NCBI GenBank assembly: GCA_020086605.1
Contig: JACBWW010000004.1
Span: 30,259,986-30,323,985 of the forward strand
Origin: Lanius collurio
Lineage: Eukaryota; Chordata; Aves; Passeriformes; Laniidae
DNA length: 64,000 nucleotides
Reading direction: 5' to 3'
Below are positions 13,301-23,045 of the stretch, piece by piece. The position numbers were made by a program, and so were the translations under genes. The notes beneath the pieces were generated by a model that searched no databases, was not told the DNA's origin, and was given only the letters and a program-made list of their open reading frames with translations. Each line of letters starts with the position of its first letter. Within the stretch, counting starts at the first letter, position 1.

Positions 13301-16300
13301 ACCAAACTGTAAGGAAATGTTATGCCTTAAAGATAGCTGTGTTGCTACAGATTTCATGAAAATCAGAGTCTCTGCTGGTGGGAATGGTCATGATGGCAGC
13401 TCTCTGGCACTACCCCAGCATTGCCTTCTCCTTTGTGGAGCTTGGAGGAAGCTGGGATGAGTGTGGGCGTAGGACACAAGTTCTCCTATTCATGAGACCA
13501 TTTACTTACTTTTGATGCAAATACTTCTGAAGACCCACAGCAGTAGTGGGTGTTCCTAGTTGCTCAGTAATAGAAGACTTTTAATTAGTTGGCATTTGCT
13601 GGTGCTCTGCCTGCAGGAAGGCAGCCTCCCCCAGCCAATGGGAGAACTCTGGTTTGTGCAGCATTCAGGCTCTTGCTGTATCCGTCCATCAGCTCTGGAG
13701 TCAGCAAGGGCTGCCACTTCAGGAGAAATTTGAAGGGTATTTAAAAGTTAGAATGTGACATAGGTGAAAAAAGAGCTGTATATATATGTTACCTCGTTAC
13801 AATCTCCTTAAAAGCCATTTCCTTTAGTTCTTTCTCCTGTCCACTCTGAAAAAAATGCTATGTTAATACTTGGTTTCTTATTTAAAAAAAGGTATTAAAA
13901 ATTACTTCAAAAGTTTCTTTATTGATGATTTTTTTCTCATTTCTTTTTATTTGTGTTTATAAATGTATAGTCACACACTCTGTCCTGTCAGTCTCCCTTT
14001 CCCAGCACTCCTACCACAAGGCGTGCCTTGCAAAGGACTTTGTCAGATGAGAGTATTTACAGTGGTCAAAGGGACCACTTCTTCACCTCGCGGGCCTCGC
14101 TCCTGGACCAAGCCATGCCAAATGATGTACTGTTCACCAGCACCTACCCTTCTCTCCCAAAGTCGCTGCCATTACGGAGACCATCCTATACTTTGGGAAT
14201 GAAATCACTACACGGTAAGTGTGTTTCCCATTTTTTGACTTTCAGAGGAATCCTTTGTGAGTCATCTTGAGGGAAAATGTTTGTTGCAGCAATTAGTAGT
14301 TCCATCTTGGTTTTGCTCAAATGAGTTGAGTCCAGTCACATGACTGAAAATATAAAATTTATATTTTTTTTTCCTCACTTCAGTAAGTGCAAAATGGCAT
14401 AATTGGTCATGCATTTGCCTTGTGGAGGGTGCACAGAAATTTGCCTCATTGGCTGCAAATTTCTGCCATTTCTTCCAAGAGTCACCTAGATCAGTTGGAC
14501 CAATGGACAAATAATGTATGCCTGGTTATCCACCAGAGAGAACTTAAGGTGCCAATCCATTTAGTGTGGGATTATGGGGAAAAAATGTGATTAGGAAAAT
14601 AATGATACAAAAATAGATAAATGCTAGTGGACATTTGGATACACAGCTACACTAGATACAGCTTTTAATGCACCCGTTGATTTTAGATTCATTTCCTTAC
14701 CCTATCTATTTTACAACATTTGAATTCCTTATTTTAGTCACACAGCTAACCAGAAAAAGTTATTTGTAAAGTGCTGTCAAGAAGACACTCAGCTTTCCCC
14801 CATTAGTTTGCTGAAAAGTCTCAATATGATTATTTGATGGGTTGTGTGTTGCTGCATGTGAATATCTCAGTGAGAAAGGGAATTTTCACAGGTTCCCACT
14901 GTACTTTATAATTGAGTTTGTTTTCCAGAGATAGAGATAGATCTCAGGGTAGGATTGTGCAATGTTTTCTGAAGAAGTACATGTCTACAGTGATTTATTC
15001 ATGTTTAGTATGTTTCAAGAGGAAAGCAAGGCTATCAATAGATTCAACTCACTATAGTGGGCCTTAAGCACAGTCTGTATTTAGCTACACAGGCTACATT
15101 TGACAGTGAAGGCTGATCAAGAAATCTATTTTAAATTCTTTTCATCTGACTGTGATCAGCAGGCATCAGTTTTCAGCAGTGAACCTGACATTCTCATGAG
15201 CTGTTGTGTCTGTATAACATGCTTCTTGCATAAGAGTTAGGAAACAGAGCTCTCTTCATTTCTGTTTTTTATATGCAGTAGAATAACTTCACAGACTTGG
15301 TTGTGCTTGTAACTGGATGGAGGATTTCTGAGGGCTTGGGGTCAGAAGATTAATGATGCCAGCTGAGTACAAGTGGAAAGCAGCACTTGGTCTCTTTTCA
15401 TTTAAATGCCTGTATTTTCCAAAAAGAAAACTACTAAAACATTCTTTTGCTGTCATGTTCTCTTCCACACCAAACTGATAACGCCTCCTAGCACATAACC
15501 TTTCTACTTTTGTCAACAAAACAAGATTTTCTATTTTCTTCAAAATGTAGGGCCTGCATGATAAAAGGACCATCTATTTGAGTGGCACACAAATTGTCTT
15601 CCCACATACACTTCGCTGAGAAAAGGATTAAGTAAGCTAGATACTTAGCACCTCAAGTATTTGTTGGCTTCCAGTTATTCAAAATTCTTTAAATTCAAAG
15701 ATTCCAGAGCACATCTATTTTTTTTAAAGAGGGAAAATGGTGAGATAAAAATGCTCGTATTTACTCATCCGCTTTAAAAATCCAACTCACATTTTTAAAA
15801 CAGGTAGCTTTTCAAATTGTTAGGTTTTAATCCAGTTCTGTGTATCTTTTCACTAATTGGAAATATTTTCATGTTAACAACTTGCAAAATAACTGTTTCG
15901 AGAGCTAAGACACAAATCCTCAGTGTTAATATTGAGCCGAAATTACATTTACAAAAAGTAAATATGCACAGACACACACCCACAAAAAAAATCAAGATTT
16001 CTGAGCAAAGAAGTGAATGCAGCATAGCTTTTGTGGTCACTGTTCCCCAGGCAGAACTTTGTAGCTGAAGTTCTTACAAAGTTATTTTAGTTACTGAAGT
16101 TATATAGTTTAACTAGACTACCAAAAGAAAAAAAAGAGGAGAGGAAATAAACAACACAACTCATGGCATTTTGTGATTATATCCTGCCTGTCACACTTTC
16201 TGTTCTCTCTGATCCAAGCAGATTCTTCACTATAATCTTCTCAGCAGCCTCCTCCCAGGTGCCTAGTCCACCTTCTCATCCCTACATCTCTCTGTTCTAA

Positions 16301-19300
16301 TACTACCTGCAAGACTTTCAAAACTTTTCATTGCATCCTGACAGAGAGCATGAGAAAGGAAGTTGTTGCTGCTTCTGAGCTCAAACGTGTCACCAGGCAT
16401 TGCACATTTTTTGATTGTCCAGCCAGTAAACTGAAATAAAGTAGATCATTCTTGGCTGACAGTTTGGTCTTGCCCTAATTAGTGATGAAAATCTAAGTGT
16501 TTCACTTTTGTTGTTTTAATCTGCATGAAAATGACAGGGATTTTGTATCCTTTCGAGCTTGCCAATGTTTTTTTTCCATAGTGAGCCATGTAGCAGTTTA
16601 CAGGTGGGTGTGGCTATTTTTTAGTAAAGATCTGAAGGTTTCACTAAACTGCTGAGAGATGTGCAATGCTCTGAAAGTAATGTTAAGGGTTTTCTTGTTG
16701 TGATTTGTCTTGGTAGATTTAAGTATCTCCCATTGGTTTACAAAGTTGTAAAGAGAAAGGAAAAAAACCCCACAGTTTTATTGCTTTGTTTTGGGGTTTT
16801 TTTACAGAAGCAAACAGGTTCCAGGTAGAAGCCCCAGCAAGAAGCAGAGCCCTCTAAAGTATCTTCAGCTTGTGCAGAGGAAGGAATTGTTGGGTAGAAG
16901 AGTATTTCCCCCAGCTCCAGTGCTGAGGAGTCAGAGCTTGACTTTTGAAGTGCTCAGCTACAAGGATTCAGGCAGGTTAAAAAGGAGCCAAATGTCCTGG
17001 TTTTAGAACACTGCTTTGTAAAGGGCTGTATCTGGTCAACTGCACTTGATCAAACATCTTCTGAATTTTGGTTCCAAAAGTGCTATGCCAGAAAAGTTAA
17101 GAATAGGGTATGCAGTAGTATTAAGAAGGGAATTTTGGGGTGTTTTTATGGAGTTTGTAATCTATTCTGCATCGCTCCAGGAGAGTTTTCTGCCTCAGAC
17201 AGCTCCCTCACAGATATCCAGGAGCAAAGACGGCAGCCCATGCCAGACCCTGGTCTTATGCCATTGCCTGATTCTGCCTCTGATCTGGACTGGTCAAACT
17301 TGGTAGATGCTGCCAAAGCTTTTGAAGGTAAGTTTTCGGAATATAACACTTAGGAAGCTGATGTTTGTGCATGTTTCATTAAGGACTGTGGGGTTTGTGG
17401 TTGTTTGGGTTTATTTTAATCCTGATTTCTGTTTTTGTTGTTCTTAATTCTCTACTTAGTCTGAAGCTTAAAGTTCATTTAAAATACCAAGTCAAGTGTT
17501 AAGAGCCTGAAACTTTGTATGTAATACTCAGATACCATTTCTTCATACTGGAATTCCTCAGTTGCTATGGCTTGGCCAAATCTTTGTGAAACTGGTCACT
17601 TCTCATTTCATGCAAAGCAGTTGAAGATATCACAACTGATGTAGGAAAGGCATTAGCACAGAAGTGCAAAAATAAAGTTATATAGGAGGGAAAAAAGCAC
17701 ACTAATAATTGTTCAGTAGCAAGAAGTATGTGTAGTGCAGCTGAAGGTTGCTACCAAGATGATTTGGGAAAAAGACCTTGTTGATATACTTTTTCATTGC
17801 CTCGGCATACCCCAAAGATGTAGATTTGCAAGTGTTGTTTCATCCTATGGTATTTTCCATCTCCATGACACTTACTAAACTGAAGAGAACTGCCTAGATA
17901 CATTTGAACTTAAAATTAAATGCAGTTTAGATAAAAGAGAATTTACGTTACTAGAATCCAATGGAAAAGTCTTCCAGGTGAGTTAAAGAGAAGTTCCTAT
18001 TCCTAATATCTGCAAAAATGCTGTCCCACCTTCATGGAAGTGTTTTTTCACTGATCCTGAATCTTTTAGATCTTATTCAGCATGGTTGGAGAAGGCTGTG
18101 AAGTAACTTGATTTCTTGGCTGTAATAGCCTTACATATCATTAAGACAGTGCATGTCTCCGTGGGTGTTCAGGAGGTACTCATGTCCTCTGCTCTGTTGC
18201 CACAGGAACAACAGAAGTAGCTTGGCTCATATCTCTGCTGTGCAGTCTTGGGGAAGAATATTCAAAGTAAGCCATGGTCCTCAAGAGGAGAGGAGTTTGT
18301 AGTGATGGTTTTTTCATCACCACATATGGGTGAAACTCAGGTTTTAACACCTTTCCCTGTGGTTGGCAGTTTCTCTTTAAAGGATCCCCTGGTTTTTTGG
18401 TGAGATTTGACTATCCTCATTAACCTGAATCTCACTTGGTAAGCCCCAGACTTACTTGTGTTTCTCTTTAGAAGTGTGAACACAGTCACTGTGGTCAAGA
18501 TAACAAACTGACAGCTCAGATGCAGAAAAGCTGGAGTAATGCGTTAGCTGGCAGCTTCATCTCTATGCTATAAAAATACATTCAAATTTAACTTTGAGAA
18601 GGATCTCAATGTAATTCCATTGGTCTTTGGTTTCTGGTCTCGGTATAATCCCAGTCTCTAATCTCTGACAGGTGCAAGTAGGGATTGACACATACCAAGC
18701 AGCCTAAATTCTGATTTGTGATCCTGAACACCTCTTCTACACCATTGATCGGTGTCCTCAGCACAAGCTCCTGAAGTTAAAATAGCGGTATCTGTACCAG
18801 CTGAAAGAAAAACTGCCTGGATCCCTGAGCTATACCTCTAGTATAAAAATTTGCCAAACAGAAAAAGACAATACTCTTCTGTTTCCAGTGAGAGCCCAGC
18901 AGCTGCTAAGGTTAATTTATTAAGCTAAAAGTCTTTGTATTTCTGCTTGTGCTGGGAGACTCCAGAGGTAGGAGCAGTCAGTAGTTTACAGTCACACCAC
19001 ACATGACAGTGATTTAGAGATGTGTAAGAACATTTGAACAGTTACAGGACAAGAAATATACACACAAGGCTGGAAAAAGGTTTCATGTTTCAATCTGCAA
19101 ACGTTTTATAAGGCATGAGGAAAAAATCTCAGGTTCTCAAAAATTACATTGGTAAAATTGTGCACAGTGAGCTTTTCTTTCCTCAAGATAAAGGCATTCT
19201 TTATAGAGTGAAGGAAACTTTATATAGTTGTTAAGTTACTGGGTGGTATCATGCAGTTGTACCCAGGAAGATCTGCACAGTGCTGCTTGTGCCAGAGCCA

Positions 19301-21092
19301 GTACTTCTTGAATCCAGTGCAGTGGAAAACCTGGTGCAAAGACTTGCACTGGCAGTTTGCATCTGTCAAGGGGACATCGGTATGTCATGTAATCACTTTA
19401 TCTTGCTTGAAACAGACTGTAATTGCTGAGATCCTGCAGCATAGCTGTTATGCTGTGCATGAACAAATAATCATTATTGCTGCCATTGTTTTTCTCTGTG
19501 TTTGCCTTCTCAGTTCAGCGAGCTTCATTCTTTGCTGCTGCTGATGAAAATCACAGACCTGTGAGCGCTGCTTCCAGTAGTGATCAGGCTGAGGACCAGC
19601 TTACTGCACAGATAAAGCCTTATACAGGGTAAGTAAATACACCAGATGTGCAGGCTTTCCCAGCTACAAACCAAAGCAAAGAGGAGGGATATCTTTATCT
19701 GGAAGCCATCTCCAGGCTTCATGCAAGAACTCTTCACAAGATCTCATGAAGATGGAATTAGGAGGTGAAAAGAAAAGAATTTTAAGTCCAGTTCAACCCT
19801 TTTGCAGGTTATTCTTGTCTGAGATGTTCATGAACCTGTCCAAAGCAACAGTAATTCAAGGCACATACAATAAGTTCCAAGTAGAAACAAGTCAAGTGAT
19901 GGGATGACCTCAATTAATCACGAGTTTAATTTGTTCTTTTGTTTAATGTACTGCACGTGTTCCATGAACTATTTATTATGTTCATTTTGTGAGTTCTTGG
20001 TGTACTCAAATGCCTACCTTCATAAAGCCCCTTGGTATAGACAAAGCTGTTAGCTATCCCATGTGAAGACAGTAAATCTTATCAATACCTGTTCTCGTTT
20101 TCTGCTTTCAACAGTAAAGAATCTCCTCCAACTCTCGCCTCAAAAGTGGACCAACTGGAAGGTTTACTGAAGATGCTGCAAGAAGATTTAAGGAAGGTAA
20201 TAATTTAATCTACAGAAGGATTTGTAAGACACGTATTTAGTGCTTGGTGGTGCTAATAACTGTGTAAGCCTGCTTTGCCATGCCTGGGCCTGTGACAGTC
20301 TCATCCTTGTATGAGAAAGAGACATTTCTTTGCTACTTTTCTCAGGCTTCTAATTATGCACGGCTGGGATGGGGTGTCTGTATTTGTAGGCGTTTGATTC
20401 CTCTGCTTAAAATAGGAGGGTGATTCACAGTACCTCCACTCCAAATTCAGGTGACACTGCAAAAGGCTTGAAGTTAGTCCATATAAATGTATCCTGCTGA
20501 TGGAAAGTTGACAGTGTTATCTAAACGTGCGATTTCTGCTGTGGAAACTTCCTGTATTGTTCTAATGCCTACTTGGTCCAAGAAGGATCTGCTGTAATGA
20601 GATGGAGTCTCTTAGCTGGGAAGGTGTTTGCAGGAAGATTCCCTGCCTTTTACTTGGTTAACCATAAGCACTTGCACATTCAGAACAGGTCATGCCCAAT
20701 CTTACTGGACCACCTGGGTAGCCAGCTTCTGTATCAGAATCTAGTACAGAGAAATCCGCTTCATGCAAGCAAAACATGAGGAAGGAGATGTCACTAATGT
20801 CCCTTGGATATAAATCCACGTACTGGTACTGCACACGAAATCCTTAAAAAGAATGAGACTTATGCTCTCAAGATTCTTGCTGCTCTAGATAGACAGGAAG
20901 CATGACCTAAAATGTCCACTAAGATCTGTATTTTTCCTTATGCCTAAGGAAAAAGAGGACAAGGCCAGCCTTCAGGCTGAAGTGCAACATTTGCGGGAAG
21001 ACAACTTGAGGTTACAAGAGGAATCCCAGAATGCAACTGAAAAGCTGAAGAAATTCACCGAATGGGTTTTCAACACAATTGATATGAACTGA
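1198..21092 (+). CDS. SIPA1L1: SIPA1L1 (SPAR/E6TP1), C-terminal third, nine exons
   Basis: This is the 3' part of the gene for signal-induced proliferation-associated 1-like protein 1, a Rap GTPase-activating scaffold that binds actin and PSD-95 at excitatory synapses. Nine exons join with matching phases: 1198-1316, 3641-4080, 9915-10154, 11227-11392, 13971-14214, 17181-17327, 19514-19628, 20115-20196 and 20949-21092. After two bases of a split first codon they give 564 residues and a TGA stop. The product is the Ser-rich C-terminal region (SPAR_C type) followed by a coiled coil. The RapGAP and PDZ domains are missing because they lie upstream of the window. All joins keep the frame and I see no internal stop, so the gene looks intact. 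The paralogue SIPA1L2 is the main alternative. Runs such as [14 protein letters not shown] and [13 protein letters not shown] match my memory of SIPA1L1, but that identification is from recall, not from a search. Confidence 0.9.
1317..3640 (+). other. SIPA1L1 intron between exons a and b
   Basis: The intron runs from GTAAGT to TTCTGTAG. It is AT-rich with no long credible reading frame, and the small ORFs inside have no recognisable similarity. Nothing else is seen. Confidence 0.75.
3641..4080 (+). CDS. SIPA1L1: SIPA1L1 coding exon b, with the DSGIDT motif
   Basis: This is the largest exon in the window at 440 bp. It starts in phase 0 after TTCTGTAG and ends two bases into a codon before GTAATT. 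It encodes 146 residues starting [17 protein letters not shown]. The sequence is rich in Ser, Asp and Glu and looks disordered. At 3788-3805 it encodes DSGIDT. In mammalian SPAR, Plk2 phosphorylation promotes degradation through the SCF beta-TrCP ligase, and this motif has the DSGxxS/T form of that degron. The surrounding [13 protein letters not shown] and [15 protein letters not shown] segments fit the SIPA1L1 family. GC content is clearly higher than in the flanking introns. Confidence 0.92.
4081..9914 (+). other. SIPA1L1 intron between exons b and c
   Basis: This is the longest intron in the window at about 5.8 kb. It is mostly unique, AT-rich sequence. A strongly AT-rich, partly palindromic stretch lies at about 7700-7830, with TATAATAAATATT-like repeats. 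I see no additional exon that fits the continuous protein, and no recognised transposon. Confidence 0.75.
9915..10154 (+). CDS. SIPA1L1: SIPA1L1 coding exon c, with polyserine tract
   Basis: This 240-bp exon begins after TTCTCCTAG. Its first base completes the Ser codon left open by exon b. It then encodes 79 residues from [19 protein letters not shown] to GFMDSR, plus two bases of a Lys codon, and ends before GTAAGA. An uninterrupted run of eight serines is encoded at 10024-10047, mostly by TCC and TCT codons. This could slip in replication, so length variants would not be surprising. The [19 protein letters not shown] segment is a strongly recognisable SIPA1L1 block. Confidence 0.92.
10155..11226 (+). 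other. SIPA1L1 intron between exons c and d
   Basis: This 1.07-kb AT-rich intron has GTAAGA at its start and TTTAAG at its end. Nothing further is recognised. Confidence 0.75.
11227..11392 (+). CDS. SIPA1L1: SIPA1L1 coding exon d
   Basis: This 166-bp exon starts after CATTTAAG. Its first base completes the Lys codon from exon c, and it ends in phase 0 before GTATGT. The 55 residues read [20 protein letters not shown] and continue to a basic SPKRASKST stretch, followed by [20 protein letters not shown]. The mix of a basic segment and an acidic amphipathic segment is typical of the SPAR C-terminal region. The next intron is about 2.6 kb. Confidence 0.92.
11393..13970 (+). other. SIPA1L1 intron between exons d and e, with A20 tract
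   Basis: This 2.6-kb intron begins GTATGT, followed by a short GA run. It contains a 20-base adenine run at 12702-12721 and a second A-rich patch near 12444-12460. The A run could be the tail of an old retrocopy, but I found no recognisable body upstream and no clear target-site duplication. It may equally be a simple homopolymer. Confidence 0.7.
13971..14214 (+). CDS. SIPA1L1: SIPA1L1 coding exon e
   Basis: This 244-bp exon starts in phase 0 after ATGTATAG and ends one base into a Gly codon before GTAAGT. It encodes 81 residues beginning [20 protein letters not shown]. They include [18 protein letters not shown] and [20 protein letters not shown], and end in [14 protein letters not shown] second AG at 13990-13991 could act as an alternative acceptor in the same frame and would drop seven residues. 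I chose the upstream one because the extra residues resemble the mammalian protein as I recall it. RTLSDES resembles a basophilic kinase or 14-3-3 type site, which is inference only. Confidence 0.92.
14215..17180 (+). other. SIPA1L1 intron between exons e and f
   Basis: This intron of about 3 kb runs from GTAAGT to CTCCAG. Short frames on both strands are unrelated to known proteins as far as I can tell. No exon or repeat is recognised. Confidence 0.72.
17181..17327 (+). CDS. SIPA1L1: SIPA1L1 coding exon f
   Basis: This 147-bp exon is bounded by CGCTCCAG and GTAAGT. Two bases complete the Gly codon from exon e. Then come 48 codons encoding [19 protein letters not shown], followed by [20 protein letters not shown] and LVDAAKAFE. 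One base opens a Val codon that is completed in the next exon. The DPGLMPLPD and [11 protein letters not shown] motifs are among the best conserved in the C-terminal region of the SIPA1L family. Confidence 0.93.
17328..19513 (+). other. SIPA1L1 intron between exons f and g
   Basis: This 2.2-kb intron has consensus ends, GTAAGT and CTTCTCAG. I see no other feature. Confidence 0.74.
19514..19628 (+). CDS. SIPA1L1: SIPA1L1 coding exon g
   Basis: This 115-bp exon follows TTGCCTTCTCAG and ends before GTAAGT. It completes the Val codon from exon f and encodes 37 further residues, [20 protein letters not shown] to QIKPYT, plus two bases of a Gly codon. The segment is a short, Ser/Asp-rich linker between the conserved DAAKA block and the terminal coiled coil. 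Confidence 0.92.
19629..20114 (+). other. SIPA1L1 intron between exons g and h
   Basis: A short 486-bp intron with GTAAGT and CAACAG ends. Nothing else is visible. Confidence 0.75.
20115..20196 (+). CDS. SIPA1L1: SIPA1L1 coding exon h, start of coiled coil
   Basis: This 82-bp exon begins after TTTCAACAG. One base completes the Gly codon and 27 codons follow to a phase-0 end before GTAATA. The peptide starts [20 protein letters not shown] and continues LQEDLRK. From [11 protein letters not shown] onward the heptad spacing of hydrophobic residues marks the beginning of the C-terminal coiled coil (leucine-zipper-like) of SPAR proteins. Confidence 0.92.
20197..20948 (+). other. SIPA1L1 last intron
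   Basis: This 752-bp intron lies between the two coiled-coil exons and has GTAATA and CCTAAG ends. The 68-residue frame inside it has no coding support. Confidence 0.74.
20949..21092 (+). CDS. SIPA1L1: SIPA1L1 last coding exon, coiled coil and stop
   Basis: The exon starts in phase 0 after TTATGCCTAAG and carries 47 codons plus TGA at 21090-21092. It encodes [20 protein letters not shown] followed by [20 protein letters not shown] and FNTIDMN. This is a clear coiled coil ending in the short conserved EWVFNTIDM tail. The final residue is Asn, whereas I recall Ser in mammals. The protein ends normally with no sign of truncation. Confidence 0.93.
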   Translation, partial: EKEDKASLQAEVQHLREDNLRLQEESQNATEKLKKFTEWVFNTIDMN

Positions 21093-21327
21093 GAACGGTG
21101 AATGGTGTATGGGGAAGGAAACTATCTGTTATGAATATTATTACTGGGACTTAAGCTTTAATGCCACCTTAATTATGACATGTGAAAGTATAGTCAGAGC
21201 AATTCCCTGTTCTTCATCCTCCAATAACCCTTTTTTGCATCTCTGCGCGCACTCAGAACAATTGCAGATCAACAATCAATGTCTGCCTTTTGTAGAAAAA
21301 ACAAAGTAAATAATTTTAAAAAGGTAA

Positions 21328-21333
21328 AATAAA
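21328..21333 (+). terminator. Proximal polyadenylation signal of SIPA1L1
   Basis: A canonical AATAAA lies 236 bp after the stop codon. It is followed within about 30 bp by a T/G-rich stretch (TGTGAATGTCTATTTTTTG), which is the expected downstream element. It would give a short 3' UTR isoform. Confidence 0.6.
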
Positions 21334-23019
21334 AGTTTAACTGCTAAAATGTGAATGTCTATTTTTTGCACATTGTCTCTTTATCTGTTATGTACAAAAT
21401 TATTTGGAGGCCAGGATCAGGCTTGCTGTTCCATCTGCCTCTGCTTCCATTAATTCCTTTCTCTCTGTTTCAGGTAATCTGCTTTTCCTTGCAGCTTTGG
21501 CAAATATAATGACATCTAGAAAATTAGAAAGAAATGTTTACTTTATTGCTCTTCTAACATTGTTTTCTGAAGTATGCCACAGACAAGGGGATGTAATGCA
21601 ATGTTTTAGGTGTCTCCTTAGCAATTTGCGCTTGATTACTAGTGCTACCTTCCCATACATTGCAGAGAGCGCGTGTCCAGTGTATGGTACAGTACAACCA
21701 GCACCACAGCTTAGAGACTAGAGAGGTGAGCCATGGGTGAGGCATATTATCACACATCTACTGCATTAGCATTTCTGGTGACCTTTGTTTCCTGTGGAAA
21801 CAATGGCTGCAAGTACCTTTACAAACAGCAAAACTAGGCATGCTGCAGTTCATACCACATCAGGCAGGCTGAGACATAAGCAATCCAGCAACAGTGCTCA
21901 GTTAAGTACAGCCCCCTTCCCTTCCAGGGGAGTCTGTTGCTTGCATATGTGCAGGAGACTTAAGCTGAAGTTGTAAAGAGATGAAGATTTTTTTTTTCCC
22001 CTGAAATGTCTCCATGAAAAACCACAAACCGTCACTGTGTACCTGCCCTCCCATTCTGTTTCTCTGGTTTTCTCAAATCACAGCAGGTTTGAGAAAAGTT
22101 TATTCAAGTTGTGTTTTATTTGCATGAGAGCTCTTATAAATCCTTTATTATGGAAGATAGAGGAATATGTAAAAGGGAATTAGAGAAGTGTATTTTTTCA
22201 AAGCACTGGGACAGGATTGGAGCTCTGAAATTCCCAGTCCCCAGTGAAACTGTCTAGCACGAGATTTCCCAGACTTCTTCATGCCAGCAAAGTTAATTTC
22301 TTGTTCTTAGAAGGAACAGCTAACTTGCCACAACATGTTACCTCTACAGAAAGTACCTTTTAGGTGTCAAAATACAGCTTTTAAGCACTGCAGTCTGATC
22401 AGTAATTGAACTGTGCAGTATGCTGAGAAATCTTTTCTACTCCCTTCTGAGGATATAGTTACTACCTTAGTAAATATTGCCTTCCATAAAGTGCAGTATA
22501 TTTGGGGGTTAATTCGAGAGCATCCTCTCACTCCCCTTTATCACATTCTCAAATACACAGATTAAAATCACTGGCACAGTTTTGTCACAGACTTCCATGC
22601 TCTCTTCAAATCCCTTTTTCACGCTCTTTAATCTTGCTGCACACAAGTACACACTACACTTCAACCTCAAACTTCATTTGTGATGCTAATCCCCATGGAG
22701 TTCTTCTCTAATGTTTTGTCATGGAAATGGATCTCTTTGGAACTATTTCTGGAGTGCTTTTGTAAAGGTTTAGAATGTCTTGGGTTTTTTAATGACTTGT
22801 ATGAAGGAGATTTATATAATGCCTGATATTATTTGTAAATGGGAAATATTGCTAACATCTCTGAGCATCCCGAAGTCTTGCTTTTATTCTCTTTTATTTT
22901 TGTTTGGTTTTATTTTATTTCAAAAAATATTTTGGGACTTGGGGCAGACTATTTATTAGAGTTTTGCAACAGAGTTCTTCTTGTATGATGCCACTGAAGG
23001 CTACTTGTAAAATTCTGAC

Positions 23020-23025
23020 AATAAA
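23020..23025 (+). terminator. Possible distal polyadenylation signal
   Basis: This is a canonical AATAAA about 1.9 kb after the stop codon, followed by a T-rich region (GTTCTTCTAAACC and TTTTGTTGG). It is a plausible end of a long 3' UTR isoform. The hexamer is common by chance in AT-rich DNA, so support is modest. Confidence 0.35.
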
Positions 23026-23045
23026 ACTCATTTTAAAGGTTCTTC

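Larger units (their letters stand above)
21093..23045 (+). other. SIPA1L1: SIPA1L1 3' UTR, probable extent
   Basis: Sequence after the stop is AT-rich and contains at least two AATAAA signals, at 21328-21333 and 23020-23025. Mammalian SIPA1L1 has a long 3' UTR, so use of the distal site is plausible, but the true end cannot be fixed without transcripts. Open frames inside this region lack family resemblance, including a 149-residue + frame starting at 22904 and a 108-residue minus frame opposite it. I treat them as chance frames in low-GC sequence. Confidence 0.5.
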
